DNA of 64,000 bases from Apteryx mantelli (taxonomy: Eukaryota; Chordata; Aves; Apterygiformes; Apterygidae). The stretch covers positions 70,259,684-70,323,683 of the forward strand of contig NC_089982.1 in the NCBI RefSeq assembly GCF_036417845.1, in the 5' to 3' direction. Positions 13,440-24,900 of this stretch are shown one piece after another. The first letter of the stretch is position 1, and each line of letters opens with the position of its first letter. The notes beneath the pieces are model-generated. The model was not told the DNA's origin and did not search any database. It saw nothing but the letters and a program-made list of their open reading frames with translations. Position numbers and translations under genes: made by a program.

Positions 13440-14400
13440 AGCTCTGCCAAGCAGGGACCATCTCTCCGGTGCGTGTGGCGCTTTCTGCAGGGCTGCATTT
13501 CGCGGCCCTTTGCCACCGCTCCGGCGGCTGGCGTGCCGGTGTGGTGAGGACACGTGGCGGCAGGCGCGCCGGTGTGGCGAGGACGCACTGCGGTGGCAGC
13601 TGGCGTGCTGGTGTGGTGAGGACGTGCTGCGGCGGCCGGCGTGCCAGTGTGGCGAGGACGCGTGGCGGCAGGCACGTGCTGCGCGGAGGCCGGTGTGGCC
13701 GCGCGAGCTCCCCACACGCAGCTCCCCGGGCTCTTTGCCGTAGTTGCTACCAGAGGGCAGCGCCGGAGCACGTGCGAGAGCGTGAACGGCAGGGACAGAT
13801 GAAGGAACTGGTCTTTTCCATCCCCTACTGGGTCCCCGCTTGTGTCCCAAAGAAAGTTGTCGCCGTTGTTTTCGGCAGTTTGGACAGTGTTTCTGTCGTA
13901 GCACATCTTGGCAACTTGTCAACACTGCTGTTTTCACACTGGTGGGCGCAGAGGGATGGGACGCGGACTCTTCTCTTCCAAAAAATCCACGCTTCTCCCT
14001 GAAATGAAGGGAAATCTTCATGAGGAGCTGTCAGAGCAAAGTCCTTGACTTACATGGATCCTTCTGTTTGTGCCCAGGAGAGGGCAATACGGTGCGTGGA
14101 CACCAGCCAGCACCACGTCTCGTGGCTCCTTGGGGCGTCCAAGGCCTGCGCGGTCAGCGCCCTGCCAGAGACACAAAACGTACCTGTGCCTCTGCTGCTC
14201 AGGTCTGGCGGTTCCCTTCTCCTTCCTGACTCCATTCCCGCCGTGGGAATCGTGTGCCCGTCTCCCAGTGCCTCACCGCTCCGGTGTGCTGCCTCCTTTC
14301 GCATGCGGGTCCAGCGCCGTGCTTCGGGGTTGGAGCGTCGGGATGGCTGAGGTAAACTGGGTCGAAGTTTCGAGATGTGGTAACTGAGGTTCGGGAGCCC
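13440..14400. promoter_or_regulatory. CpG-rich block about 3.4-4.4 kb upstream of LDB2
   Basis: The local GC and CpG content is far above the surroundings. The left part is a GC-rich minisatellite (13523-13690) and the right part (about 14080-14350) is non-repetitive CpG-rich sequence. Long open frames occur on both strands, up to 255 residues antisense, because CpG-rich sequence lacks stop codons; none resembles a known protein. A distal promoter, an alternative first exon or a noncoding RNA promoter for the LDB2 locus are possible. Confidence 0.55.
13523..13690 (+). repeat. GC-rich minisatellite, about 33-39 bp unit, four to five copies
   Basis: Copies begin near 13523, 13556, 13590, 13629 and 13664. 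They share a core GGCGTGCCGGTGTGGTGAGG followed by ACGCGT or ACGTGCT, then GGCGGC. Unit length varies from about 33 to 39 bases, and many differences are CG-to-TG or CG-to-CA changes. Every unit carries several CpGs. The last copy is degenerate and ends in GGAGGCCGGTGTGG. Confidence 0.85.
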
Positions 14401-16170
14401 TCTCGTTTCTGGGCTCTCACAAGGGGGTAAGGATCTCCTCTGGGAGATGCGCAGGCGCTTGCTCCTGTATATATGCATCGGTGTGAGAGCAGCCTGCACA
14501 CGCTGTCTTTCCCATGTATTTGTAGCCACACGCACGCAGACACGCAGACACATTCATTTTCAGATTTGGGAAAACTAACTAGTCTCTTCCTCTTGTTTCC
14601 CTCTGCCTCTTTTTCCTTCTGCTCTCCGTAAACCCATTTGCCAGATTAAGGAATATATTGGTTGTCTTAAATCTTGGGCCAGCTGTTTGCCTTTGACCAC
14701 AGATCTGCTTTCGGTAGCTGTTTCATGGCTGTTGTCTGGGAGCGGGGAGCAGCCCAGGGCGCCGGGCGAGCCGCACGCCCCCTGACTGTCACTCACGGAG
14801 AGCAGCCAAAACTTTAACAGCGGCAGATCCAAGTGGGAATCGAAATGACACTGTCACTATCCCTGTAACTTTACTTTCCTTTGATTCTGCCTTCTGTTTT
14901 ACTGTTCTGCCCATCGTGCTGGTCCAGATGATAACAGGCAACTGGAAGTGCTGCTGGGCCTGCAATTAGCAGGTCCCTACCCTGGGACCGCGCTCTTGCC
15001 GGTGGGCTATAGGTGGGCTAGCATTTGTCACTTAATGGGAATTATTAAAATATCACCGCGTATTTTTGCTTCACGCTAGATCTGTACACATAAGCTCTTG
15101 CATGGGAGTGAAGGGGACAATTCTGGGGTCCCCAGGAAAGCAAATCATGATTCTCATTCACTTTCAGTACTTTTTATTTCTTTATAAAGCAACCTCTTCT
15201 CTTCCCCCTGCCCCCCCAATAGCCAGAATGGAAAAAAATAAATTTTAATGCCAGATTTAACTTCTTAAAACAATGAATTTTAGCTTGGTCAAAAAGTCCT
15301 TAAAACAGATACAGTTTTCCAGTAGTGTAAAATTCCAGCATTTTAATTACAAAAAGCAATGCATCCCTTCTTGGATAAACATATTTTACTTCGGGTTTGC
15401 TTGGCAAACAAAAGAAAATCTTCAGTTTGATGGGTTGTTCTTCTTTTTGTTGACATTTACTTAAGTAGGTGGTACTTCAGTCATAAAAATAAAAATGTGT
15501 ACGTCGCTGCTGTAACTGTAGTTTTTCTGGTCATTTTGGTTTTAGGCCTTAAGGTAGCCTTGAGACACAAGGCAGACGGACCTAGCGAAGCTTTTGCTTA
15601 GGTGTGTATCTGTGTTACAGACTTCTCACGCAGCCAGTGAACCTTGGCAGAGTACTGTCACGGTCACTGCAGCACTACTGAATCATATGTTGTACATACC
15701 ATTTATTAAACTCAGCATATATGGAAAGTATAGCATTGCTACATAGCGAGGAAACGTTAAAAGAGAGAAATAAAATATCCCATGTATTGCCTGTTGGCTC
15801 TGTGTTTAGGGACAGAAGCTGAGGGAAGTCTATAAAACAGCTCAATGCGTCACTTCGTATGGAAACTGTTATTCTGCAAAAGTATATGGAAATAGTTTTG
15901 CTAAACAATGACTGGTGCTGCAGAGACAAGCTGTGCCCCAGATCAGTGGTCAGTAGAATAAAATGGTGGACTTTTATAATCTATCCTGAAAGAGAACTCA
16001 GATTTTCCAAATTTAGCCAAATATAAATGTACCCCAAACAGGAAATTTTCGAATTTATCTTGAAATATTCCTACATTCACTTGGATTTGAATTAATTTTT
16101 TGATAGTGGGTGAAGCTATATAATGCTCAAATATTTTCCAGGATTATTGCATAAAATTAGAAAATTAAAT
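14401..16170. other. Noncoding flank, nothing recognised
   Basis: A transition from moderately GC-rich to AT-rich sequence. No exon or repeat family is recognised. Confidence 0.55.
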
Positions 16171-16245
16171 GGTTTGTGCCTTGATTTCCCCATCTGTGAA
16201 ATGGGCAATCCTACAGTGTTCATGTAAAGCACTCTGGCCAAAAAC
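16171..16245 (+). repeat. Old MIR/L3-type tail relic
   Basis: TTGATTTCCCCATCTGTGAA followed by ATGGGC and then CATGTAAAGCACTCTGG reproduces the CTCAGTTTCCCCATCTGTAA / TGTAAAGCACTTTGG layout seen at 9941-10120, with the middle deleted. Confidence 0.7.
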
Positions 16246-17322
16246 TGCTGTGAAAACTGCGGAAAACAGTCTGATTGTTATTCTCTTAATCATATTAGTT
16301 AAATAAATCTATTCCTAGAGTGGTTCCATTTGCTTGAATGAATTTACATGAGAGATTAATTCAGCACTGTTTATTGTTGTTTTTACATTTATTCAGCACT
16401 CTAAATAATGCCTGATGCATTACAGTTGTGTATAAAGACAGGATCTTTGCTTCAAAGGCTTTTTCTGCAGGTAATTTGAGGGCTCCCCTTCTCAAACCTT
16501 GCACTTTCCACTGCAGCAGATGAGCCCATTTTGTTTTCTTTATATTTTAAGCACTTTTTTTGTCCACGTGATGCACGTTTCCAGGACTTTCTTGGAAGTA
16601 CAGTTCAATAGATAAAGTTCATCCTTCACCTCTGCAGGGTGATTCTGTTCCCTCGCCGCCGCCCCCTCCCCCACGCTGACCCCCCCCTTCAGTTTGGGAT
16701 TTCTTTCATTTCGAATGTACTCTCACTGCTCCAAGATCTGTGCACTTGAATGGTCCTGAAGATAGGAACCAGCCTCCTACCTGGCTACCCCTACCTTTCA
16801 GCTGGATAGCCGATTTTAAAATTATTCATGTGATTATTTATAATCAGTGCCTACCAGAATTTTTGGCAGTTATTTGGGGTAGTTTTCCCACCCCGTTCTT
16901 TGTGTTTTATATTTTTCTGGGCGGTTTATGTTATTAGCATTTGACTGTTCTCCATTGTGTGAAGTGAGGTATTGAGATTATTTCTTTGTGCAAATTCTCT
17001 ATCCCCAGCGGTTTTAGTCTCTGCTGAAACAGGGAGCCCAACCTCCCTGTAGCCCTCTAACTGTTGATTTGAAATGTAAAAAACAAAACAAAACAAAAAA
17101 GGCAAAAAAAAAAATCCAAATGTACAGAAGTGTAATGGGCTGTTGAAGCCACTGTAGATAAACAAGCACAAACACTTTGAACTGCCAGATCTCCCGTGAA
17201 AGAAATCACCTCCGAGAGGTGAATCCCCACCTCCAAATGCAGGGTGTTGTTGTGGCCTCTGTGTGTGTATTTTGTAGTAATCCCATTTCTGCTCTTACAC
17301 AAGTGTGCTCCTCTCAGAGCAT
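16246..17322. other. LDB2 promoter-proximal flank
   Basis: It contains CCACGTG (an E-box) at about 16565, a C-rich patch at about 16655-16690 and A-rich sequence at 17075-17115. No exon is recognised. This kilobase is a natural place for proximal LDB2 regulatory sites. Confidence 0.5.
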
Positions 17323-17456
17323 GATTGGCTCAGGCAGCTTTTAAACCACCTATATGCTAACAAGCCTTGCTGCCAGGTTCCTAAGGGGTCCTGGCTGGGA
17401 AAAATTAAAACCAAACCTTAGACCTCTGTCAGACTGGGAGGAAAATTATATTTTTG
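17323..17456 (+). promoter_or_regulatory. LDB2: Candidate LDB2 core promoter (CCAAT plus TATA-like elements)
   Basis: GATTGG (an inverted CCAAT box) lies at 17323-17328, TTTTAAA at 17339-17345, TATATG at 17351 and TATATTTTT at 17448-17456. The last would place a start near 17480 and give a leader of about 320 bases. The immediate promoter is not CpG-rich, which is unusual for a developmental regulator. Motif evidence only. Confidence 0.4.
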
Positions 17457-17540
17457 AACTAGTCTACAGTGTGGACAGGAAATGACCCCTTCAGAAACTG
17501 CTTCTTTAAAAACGAGCAGTGGTGCCTGAAGCTATCCAGT

Positions 17541-17639
17541 CTCTCTCTCTCCCTCTCTGGAGCTTGTGCTCTCCCTCTCTCTCTCTCTCTCTCTCTCCCT
17601 CTCATGCTCTCTCCCTCTCTCCCCCCCCTCTCTGTCTCT
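17541..17639 (+). repeat. CT-rich simple repeat in the LDB2 leader/promoter
   Basis: An almost pure pyrimidine tract, mostly (CT)n with C-runs, is broken only by a short insert near 17559-17568 and an ATG at 17604. It lies about 165-260 bases before the LDB2 start codon. Read as GA repeats on the other strand, it resembles GAGA-type promoter elements and triplex-prone mirror repeats. It is also a likely site of length polymorphism. Confidence 0.9.
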
Positions 17640-17689
17640 TGCTATAGAGGGCTCCCACAGCAGTTCCCAGCCAGTGTGTTCAGCCTGTA

Positions 17690-17707
17690 TGTGTGTGTGT
17701 GTGCGTG
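17690..17707 (+). repeat. TG dinucleotide run
   Basis: A run of about eight TG units, interrupted once by C, lies some 50 bases after the CT tract and 95 bases before the LDB2 ATG. It belongs to the same simple-repeat cluster in the leader. Confidence 0.85.
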
Positions 17708-17740
17708 CTGCTACTTTGTACTGTGAAGAACACACAGCCC

Positions 17741-17782
17741 ATGTGCTCTGTATGGATGTTGATGATACTCTGTGTAGCTTGA
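17741..17782 (+). other. Upstream ORF (13 codons plus stop) before LDB2
   Basis: ATG at 17741 opens a 13-residue frame that ends in TGA at 17780-17782, 19 bases before the LDB2 ATG. Its start context is weak (C at -3, T at +4). If transcribed it could modestly lower translation. No homology to a known peptide is seen. Confidence 0.5.
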
Positions 17783-17907
17783 TTCTCTGCAAGCAGGCAA
17801 GATGTCCAGCACACCACATGACCCTTTCTATTCTTCTCCTTTTGGCCCATTTTATAGGAGACACACACCATACATGGTGCAACCAGAGTACCGAATATAT
17901 GAAATGA
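17752..17907 (+). other. Overlapping upstream ORF (51 codons) across the LDB2 start
   Basis: ATG at 17752, with T at -3 and G at +4, opens a frame running out of phase through the LDB2 start codon to a stop at 17907. Ribosomes starting here would bypass the LDB2 ATG, so it could repress translation if the leader includes it. The peptide is not recognised and probably has no function as a protein. Confidence 0.4.
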
Positions 17908-17933
17908 ACAAGAGGCTGCAGTCGCGTACAGAG
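17802..17933 (+). CDS. LDB2: LDB2 exon 1, coding part (N-terminal 44 residues, partial gene)
   Basis: The exon encodes the N terminus of LIM domain-binding protein 2, a nuclear adaptor that self-associates and bridges LIM-homeodomain and LIM-only transcription factors. The frame begins MSSTPHDPFYSSPFGPFYRR and ends at ...NKRLQSRTE, which I recognise as vertebrate LDB2. The paralogue LDB1 has a different N terminus but shares the RHTPY and NKRLQ segments. The start is well supported: in-frame stops lie at 17724, 17760, 17763 and 17775, and this is the first in-frame ATG after them, with A at -3. The exon ends after a complete GAG codon, so the intron is phase 0. The full protein is about 373 residues; the rest of the dimerisation domain, the nuclear localisation signal and the C-terminal LIM-interaction domain lie in exons beyond the window. 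Identity is recalled from family knowledge, not a search. Confidence 0.95.
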
Positions 17934-17939
17934 GTAAGT
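17934..17939 (+). other. LDB2: Splice donor of LDB2 exon 1
   Basis: GAG at 17931-17933 is followed directly by GTAAGT, the ideal vertebrate donor. The LDB2 family match stops exactly here; the next residues in the open frame (VSPSALF...) are not LDB2-like. Known LDB2 continues with D-S-D-N-L-W-W, which I do not find downstream. Confidence 0.93.
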
Positions 17940-18838
17940 CCCTCAGCCTTGTTTTACTGTGCATGGACTGTGATAGGTTTCAGCCTGAATTCCGTCTGAA
18001 GCGTCCCATTAGGCAGTACGGTATATGCAGGCATGAACCCTAATTAATTTAGTAGTTTAATTGGGTAGTCCCTTGTTATGTTTCCATGCAGAGCAACTCT
18101 TTGAGTAGATAGCAGCTTAGGCTGAAATCTTGAATTTACAGTACAGCACTTCAGGATTGATTATAATGCTGTTCTGAGGAGATTTCTTTGCCTCAGTGTG
18201 TTGTTTGCTCAGAATCTGTCCTGCTGGCATTTGCAGCTATAATATTGCACGGTATTGCTGGACCATTTGCACAAAACTCATTCGGAAATGCTACAGATGT
18301 AGGGGGAGAGAGGAACCGTCATCTGGTTTTGTTTTGTAAACTCATTAGAATTGAAAATGAATGATAATAGAAAACGGGAGCAGAGTTTTAAAAACTTATT
18401 CCTAGGCTGCACATGTTCAGAACAACCGACAGAGAAATTCATGTTTACGTTCAGAATACAGTTGCTTTTAGCAAGAGAGATGATCAGTACATGACTTTAT
18501 TATATAGCTGTCAAAAGTACCTAATAATGTAAACTACATTCACTGTTGGTTATGCTTTGTATAATCTGTAACCAGTTTATACACACTGGATTTTACACCG
18601 AGATCAGCTACCGCAAAGAATATGCTAAATGGAAAAGGGAAGTACTTTTGTCACTTAAAAAACATAGTGGAGGCTGCATCTTGATATTTAAATGGTTAAA
18701 GAAAGCACACTTTTTGGTCTGTTAAAGTGAAGACTGTGTGGACTGAATCAGGCTGCCTTTCTGCCCATGTGTCTGTGTTTGTGCAGCAAACATTCTTGGT
18801 GCTGCAATTTTTCATAGTAGTTTACTAGTGGTGCCCTG

Positions 18839-18930
18839 AAAACACTTTACAAACTATTAATCTTTTATAATTAATACCTTTGTACAGAGGCAAATACCGG
18901 CTGAAACAGTGTCACAAAGCATGGTAAAGG
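18839..18930 (-). repeat. Old MIR/L3-type tail relic, antisense
   Basis: ACACTTTACAAACTATTAAT, then TAATACC, TTTGTACAGAGGCAAAT, GGCTGAAACAGTGTCACAAA and GCATGG. This is the order of a reversed MIR-class tail (GCGCTTTACAAAC ... TTTTACAGATGAGGAAACTGA ... GGTCACACAGC). Diverged, but the block order is preserved. It lies 0.9 kb inside intron 1. Confidence 0.65.
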
Positions 18931-21900
18931 ATTTTAGATTGATCTGTTTGTTCTATTGTAATTCCTTAAGAGAACATGAGGTTGTCATAAAATAAAACAC
19001 ACATGCCTGAATTGTCAGCTAAGCCATGGAGAATCTGTGACGTTTAATGTATATGATACAGCTAACAAGATGTGACCTGCTTTCGGATTGGTTAACTGCT
19101 ACAGGATAACTGATTTTCTAACACTGTTATCGCTGCTGTCCTTAAAACATTATTCTTGAATAGTTGTTAAAGACAGTTGATGCTACCTAAAACTCAAAGA
19201 AGCTCATTGCCCCCAAAGTCATGGTAACTGTTTTTTCAGTTTTGCCCCAAGTTGCTGATTGCTGATGATCACTGACATTTAGACAGAAAGAGGTATTTTG
19301 TTTTGTTTTGTTTTTTGTTGCTGTTTATTTGTCCATGTCTTGCAACTCTGTTCCTTACCTTCCTGTACATTCTAATATAATAATTTCTAGACTTCTTCAA
19401 GTAAACAGAAAAAATATGTGACTCCTTCAGCATTTTATATAGAAGCTGTTCTGAAAAGCTGTCAATGTCAATTTAGCCTTTTTATATATTATTTTAATAT
19501 TTTATATATTATTTTAATATTTTATTGTGACCAGTTTCTGATTACAGCTGCTTTACAAATGTTACACTAGGAAAAGTTTTTGATGTACTAGTAAAACAAC
19601 TTTCCCCTCTTGCATCGCTGAGGTGCGCTGAGCTAGACTTCAGTGCATTTAATTACACTTTTGCTGTACACCTTCTGACAGATTGACTGTTCTGAGCAAA
19701 AAGGGAGAACCTACTAGTACTGCTATGGGTTTCAGCAGGATTTTGCTTTGACAGGTAGTACTTGGTTAATGAAGGCCTTATGCTCAGGCGTTTTTTTTCA
19801 TTTGCTCAGAGTAAAGATACTTTTGCCTTGTGATTGTTCATTGTTTACATTCTTGTTCTCTGTTTTTTAATTTCTGAGGTCTGTGCTGTAAGCAGTGTTG
19901 CCTGTTGAAATTTTTTTTCTAGTTTGCTTCATGCAATCTCATTCATACTGTGATTAAAACACCTTCCTTAATAAAAAATTAGTTTCCTGGGACACTTAGA
20001 GTGACTAGATGTGGCAAACCTGTGAAGAATCAGGCTGGCTCCTTGGGCAGCTTGGGAGTGGAAGTTTCACATAAATTTTCCAGGCATGTCTGTGATTGGT
20101 AGCTGAGCTTTCTGGACCATGTATGGCTGCCTCTGAATTTCTTGAGCAGTGGAGCCCTGGGTGTCATGGGACGAATGTGCTTGTGCTTTGGGTGATACAA
20201 GCTCAGTGGAGGAACATTTCTCTTCAGGTGGTCTTTGGAATAATGTAGGCACTGGCCTCTGAAGGAGGCTGCTGGCCCATTGTGAACCCCAGGGGGTAGG
20301 TGAGCGCAAGTAAAGCCACTTAAGGGGAAAGGAATTACAAAGAAACTCTCCAAAAGATTGGGGGTAGCAAGCTGTCAGCTTCCATTTGGACCCAACTTCT
20401 GGAGAAAGCCAGTGGCAAGTAAGGATGCTTTAAAAATGGGAACCAACAGCCTGTATTCATTCCCCCATCCCAAACCAATACTTAGCCTTTGGGATCTTCT
20501 TGTTTTTCTAAGAAATTAGAATATTCTTAATAATCTTCTAGTGTCAAATTCTCTGCCATCCCTTGCAGTGGTTGAAGTTCCAAGGCAGAGCAAAACGAAC
20601 GTAATCTAGTTTAGTTTTACAGATGATAGATAAAGAGCCTGTGAAAGGAGTCTCTGTATGTAATGTCTATCTGATCTCTCTCCTCCTCCTGCAGAGCTCA
20701 GCTTTGCAGTGGATCCATGTAACTGCTACTCTAAGGAGCTTGCAGACAGGTCAGAATGATCAAAAAGGCAATGGACTGATTGAGACACCATTAGAGAATC
20801 AACCATTAAATGCCATTTCTCCGTGCTGATTCCCCAGCAGCAGAGCCTATGGTGCATTGGGGAGGTAGAAAGGTCCTTTGAATGGTTCTGCACTTCAGGT
20901 CCCTCCTTGACAATCCACCGCTTCCACTCTGGTGCCAGCATTGGATGTTAAGCAATAACAGTCTCTGTGAAGGATGTGCTCCGTGTGTTAAGCAGACAAA
21001 GTACAGAGTGATAAATAAAGGTCATTTACACACAGCCTGTATATCTTTGCTGTTCTTGTTTTCTTTAGGAAGAAACGGTAGTTATGAAAGTAAAGAGTTA
21101 TCAACTCTAACCCTTGCTAGATGTGCAAACTTTTGCTCTCCAAACTTCTCATAACTTTCTGGGCTCCTCAGGCAGAACTTACAACTGCCTTTTGAAATTC
21201 AGGATCAGTCTTAGGCGAAGAATTCCAATCACACCCAGGCAGGGGGTGGTTTTATGATGTAAGTACTGGCAAAAATCCACTACCTAGCTAATTCTTATGT
21301 GATCGAAAGTAAATTAGGGAGTCTGAATTACTAACTAGCACACAGGAACACCTTAACTTCCTTAAAAGTTGTTCAAAGAAATCAGATCTTGTAATGCGTT
21401 TTCTAAAAGGCAATTAATACGTGTTTTCTTAATAATACTTTGGGAGTGTCTAGTGCCATTTTGTAAAACATCAACAAGTCTGATTTAAAGAAGCAAAATG
21501 AATATTTAAATGTTTGATAATTGCTGGCAGATATAAAGATAAACCTTACTTCCTTCTATCATAGTTGACTGAACTTTCTGGTTAACCAAAATGCAGCTGT
21601 CTCTTTGCTGTGAGTATAGTTTTAAGGATTTCTTGACTATTCAGTCAAACTCAGTTTATTTTAATATTTTTATATCTTTGTTATTTGAACTTTCAAGAAA
21701 GCAGTCCTGTTGTGGATTGCTGTAATCAGCAGTTCCTAAAGTTCTAGGTAGCAAATATACAATATAGGTAAATTAGCTTAGATACTTTATATCTCTGTTC
21801 TTCATAAAACTCAATGCAAAAAAAAAGCTGTTTTCCTCTTTGATGTTGCAAATCCTTTTTTGTTATAATTTTTAATCATTTGAAGTTGCTTACACTTAAA

Positions 21901-24900
21901 AGGTGGTTATATCTTATATATAATTATTTTTCACTAGCATTATAGTGTGCTTGCTGTGGAAAGATCACTTAAAGTTGCTGACAGTATGAAGTTCGATGCA
22001 TTACTCTGTTGTCAATAATCAAAGAAATATATCAAGCCTTTCACTTGTTTATGTAGTCCCCTATATTTTTAGAACTTATATGTATCATAGTAGATCAAAT
22101 TCACCTAGGTTTATATGTTTATCTCTACCTCAAGAGGTAATACTTTGTATCACCTTATATGCAAAACCTAACTTTCCTTCTGGCTCAGAATGCAGTGTTA
22201 TAAGGATGACTAGAGAAGGTGATTAGTAACATATTTGTTTTAAAGACAATCAACTTAATCAAATTATATTAAACTCCTATTAAACGGTATAATAAATTTC
22301 ACAAAAGGAGAGATTTCATGATGAAAGAAAATTTAATGAAAATTAAGAGGAAAATAAAAGGGGATGTTATGATTATTTAAAAGCTACTAAATGAACTGAA
22401 AGCTTACACAGACATTCTTACTCAACCAAATATTTAAAGCAAAGCAAAACAGAACAGAACAAAATTTCTACAGTTAAATGGAGTCTCTTATTTTACTTCC
22501 TCACATTGCTATCTGATGAAATAATCTTTCTTCTTCTTCCTGATGCATTTTTAATATATTAGTCATAAAAATCTATGTTGTGACATCACATTTGTTCACA
22601 TAGCAACTTAGTATCACAAACAGATCTCTGATATTGTATACATAAGTCTGAGTTTGCCCAATGAGTTTGTTTTGTTGAGAGGAAAGCAAAAATACTTTGA
22701 AACAGAAGTTTATGTGAAGAAATATTATTTTATCCTCAAATATACTAATAACTAACAGTTCTAGGAACATGAATAAAGTATTTTAAAAGATTACTTTTAA
22801 AACCATACGTTGCTGAAACTTAAAAGGTCAATTTTAAAAGAAAACCCTTGAATTTGTTTAGGAGACATTGACTTCGGAATGATTTCAAGGCTCTTTTTAC
22901 TGATTGTCTTTTATTTCATACAGTTTTCTCATCCCTTTAAAAAAATTTCAGTTGCAGCTGTTTTCAATTAAAATTGTTACAAACTAACAATTCTTATGAG
23001 GCTGGAAAAAAAAAGACTCTACTTCCTTTCCATGCTGATCCTTAGCTTACAATCAGGGTTGTCTTGCTGCTTTTTTTTCCTGAAGTTATAATATAGAATG
23101 TAAACTGCATGCTTAACTAACAGGAGTTTTGGAGGGCCAGGGCTGGCGAGGGGGGAGTGGGAGAGTCAGTGTGAAAGTACAGGAATGTATCCCCTCTGTA
23201 AGTTACTGTGATCCTTTCTAGATCATTTTCTATAAAGAATCCTTTTCACCCCTTCCTTTTCTTTTTCATTCTTTACTCTTTAAAGTGTAAATCCACTTTA
23301 AAAAAATTAAACTCAGTCTTTCTCTGATGTAAACAAGATTTACCATGCAGATCCAGTCTCAAAAATAGAAGCCGCTGGATGGTGAGAAGGAACAAAACAG
23401 AGATCATAACAAGGACCTGATCCTCCGTTCTTGTTTCAACTGGAGTTTTGCCTGCATTAGGATTGCAAGATCAGATTAAAAAAAAAGATTTGTTTTTGGT
23501 ACATGCACTTTCTTTGTTTACGAAGAAGTGTACGGGTAGATTGCTAAACTCACTGCAGTATCTGTAGCTGGACTCCTCACTTTGAATGGCATTTTTTTGT
23601 ATCTTTTTGCCAAAAGTTGCGTATCTGCAGTAAACAGGCATTCCAACTGTGCTGATACTTTGTTTGGTTGCTTCTTCCCCAAGCAGAACTTTCTTTCCTG
23701 CACTGGACTGTGTAAACAGGCAAAGATGTATCCTCATTTTTGCTGGGTCCTGTTTTTGAAAGTGTCTGCTGCACAACTGGAAGCCTCAGAGTGGTGACCC
23801 TGGCAGGGGCAAGGTTGCCCCAGAATGGCTGGGCTTAGCAGTCTCCAGAACAGACTTAGGTAGGACAGGGCCACTTGGCCAGATCTCAGTGGTTTTATTT
23901 ATTAGGGAAAAATAGCAAAAGAAACTTCTTTGAAATGCCAGCTTCAGTCTTCTCCCTAGGCTTGTGTGATTCCTTTCCCCAGCATGTTCTCTCTGGGTTT
24001 GGTAACTGGCAAAATTCACTTCCGAAGGAAAGCACTTTGTTGGCAGTGTACTGTTTCCATCTCCATTACATGCTGATGGACAGACATGGCCATTTAAACT
24101 AAAGCCTGTAAATTACTGATTTCAGCCAAACAGTACTCTCAGTAATTCTGATGTAACTAGGGATTAACTAGAACTACCTGAGGACCATAAACCTCAGGGT
24201 GGTAGTGGTTGGTGTTTCTGGAGACAACTCTGGTGCTTACATGTCTCATGGGGCTAGTGAAAAATCACCAACCCTGTAGTAAGCTCATGAGGACTCAGGA
24301 GTGTTGGTAGTGTAGAGTCTTTGCAGAGGCAGTAAATTCTACACAAGCAGGCTGTCCTCTCCATGAGGCTTATGCTCCCACCTTGCTGCCTATAACCACT
24401 GTCAAGAAGACATACTCATGAGGAGCCTCCTGGCCAGGCCAGCATTCCTGTCACCTTCATACAGACTTGAAGTGTGAGACTTGAGCATAGCTAACTAAGG
24501 GCTTTATGAATAACTCTTGATAACTACAGCCAAAACATAAACATCGGACGAGACTTTTACCGTAAGTAAGGTCTTCCTGATGTCAGCACATGCATCCAGG
24601 AAGGTGCCAGGGTAGATTCACAAACTCACAACTGCTCCAGTGAAGCCATAACTTTGTGTAGGTTTCTAAATCCACTTAAACTCTGCTGCCTGGTTACCTG
24701 CAAACTAAATAGCTGTGTCTTTGCATCCTTCCAAGCAACTGATAAATTAGAACATGGTTGTGATATCTATCACATGGGATCTGAAATACCTGGTGGTATC
24801 TATGCTTCCAAATTCTAAGCCGCAGAGTCAGCTTGCCAAGTGTAGTTAGCTGAACAGAAATTAATTCAAATCTGTCTGTACCATATGCGTGTGTGTGTTT

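Larger units (their letters stand above)
17461..17801 (+). other. LDB2: Putative LDB2 5' untranslated leader
   Basis: This is the stretch between the most proximal TATA-like element and the LDB2 ATG. It contains a long pyrimidine tract, a TG run and several upstream ATGs, and it is closed by stops in the LDB2 frame. The 5' boundary is inferred and not visible in the sequence; transcription could start higher, near 17370, or inside the CT tract. Confidence 0.5.

Noticed and set aside
13254..14021. 255-residue antisense open frame, ATG-started
   Set aside because: It spans the GC minisatellite and encodes an imperfect repeat rich in S, P, H, A and R. All frames here are open because CpG-rich repeats lack stops. 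No splice structure or family resemblance.
17469..17726. 85-residue frame through the CT tract
   Set aside because: Mostly Leu-Ser dipeptides from the CT repeat. It is a repeat translation and not a protein gene; only its internal ATG matters, as a uORF.
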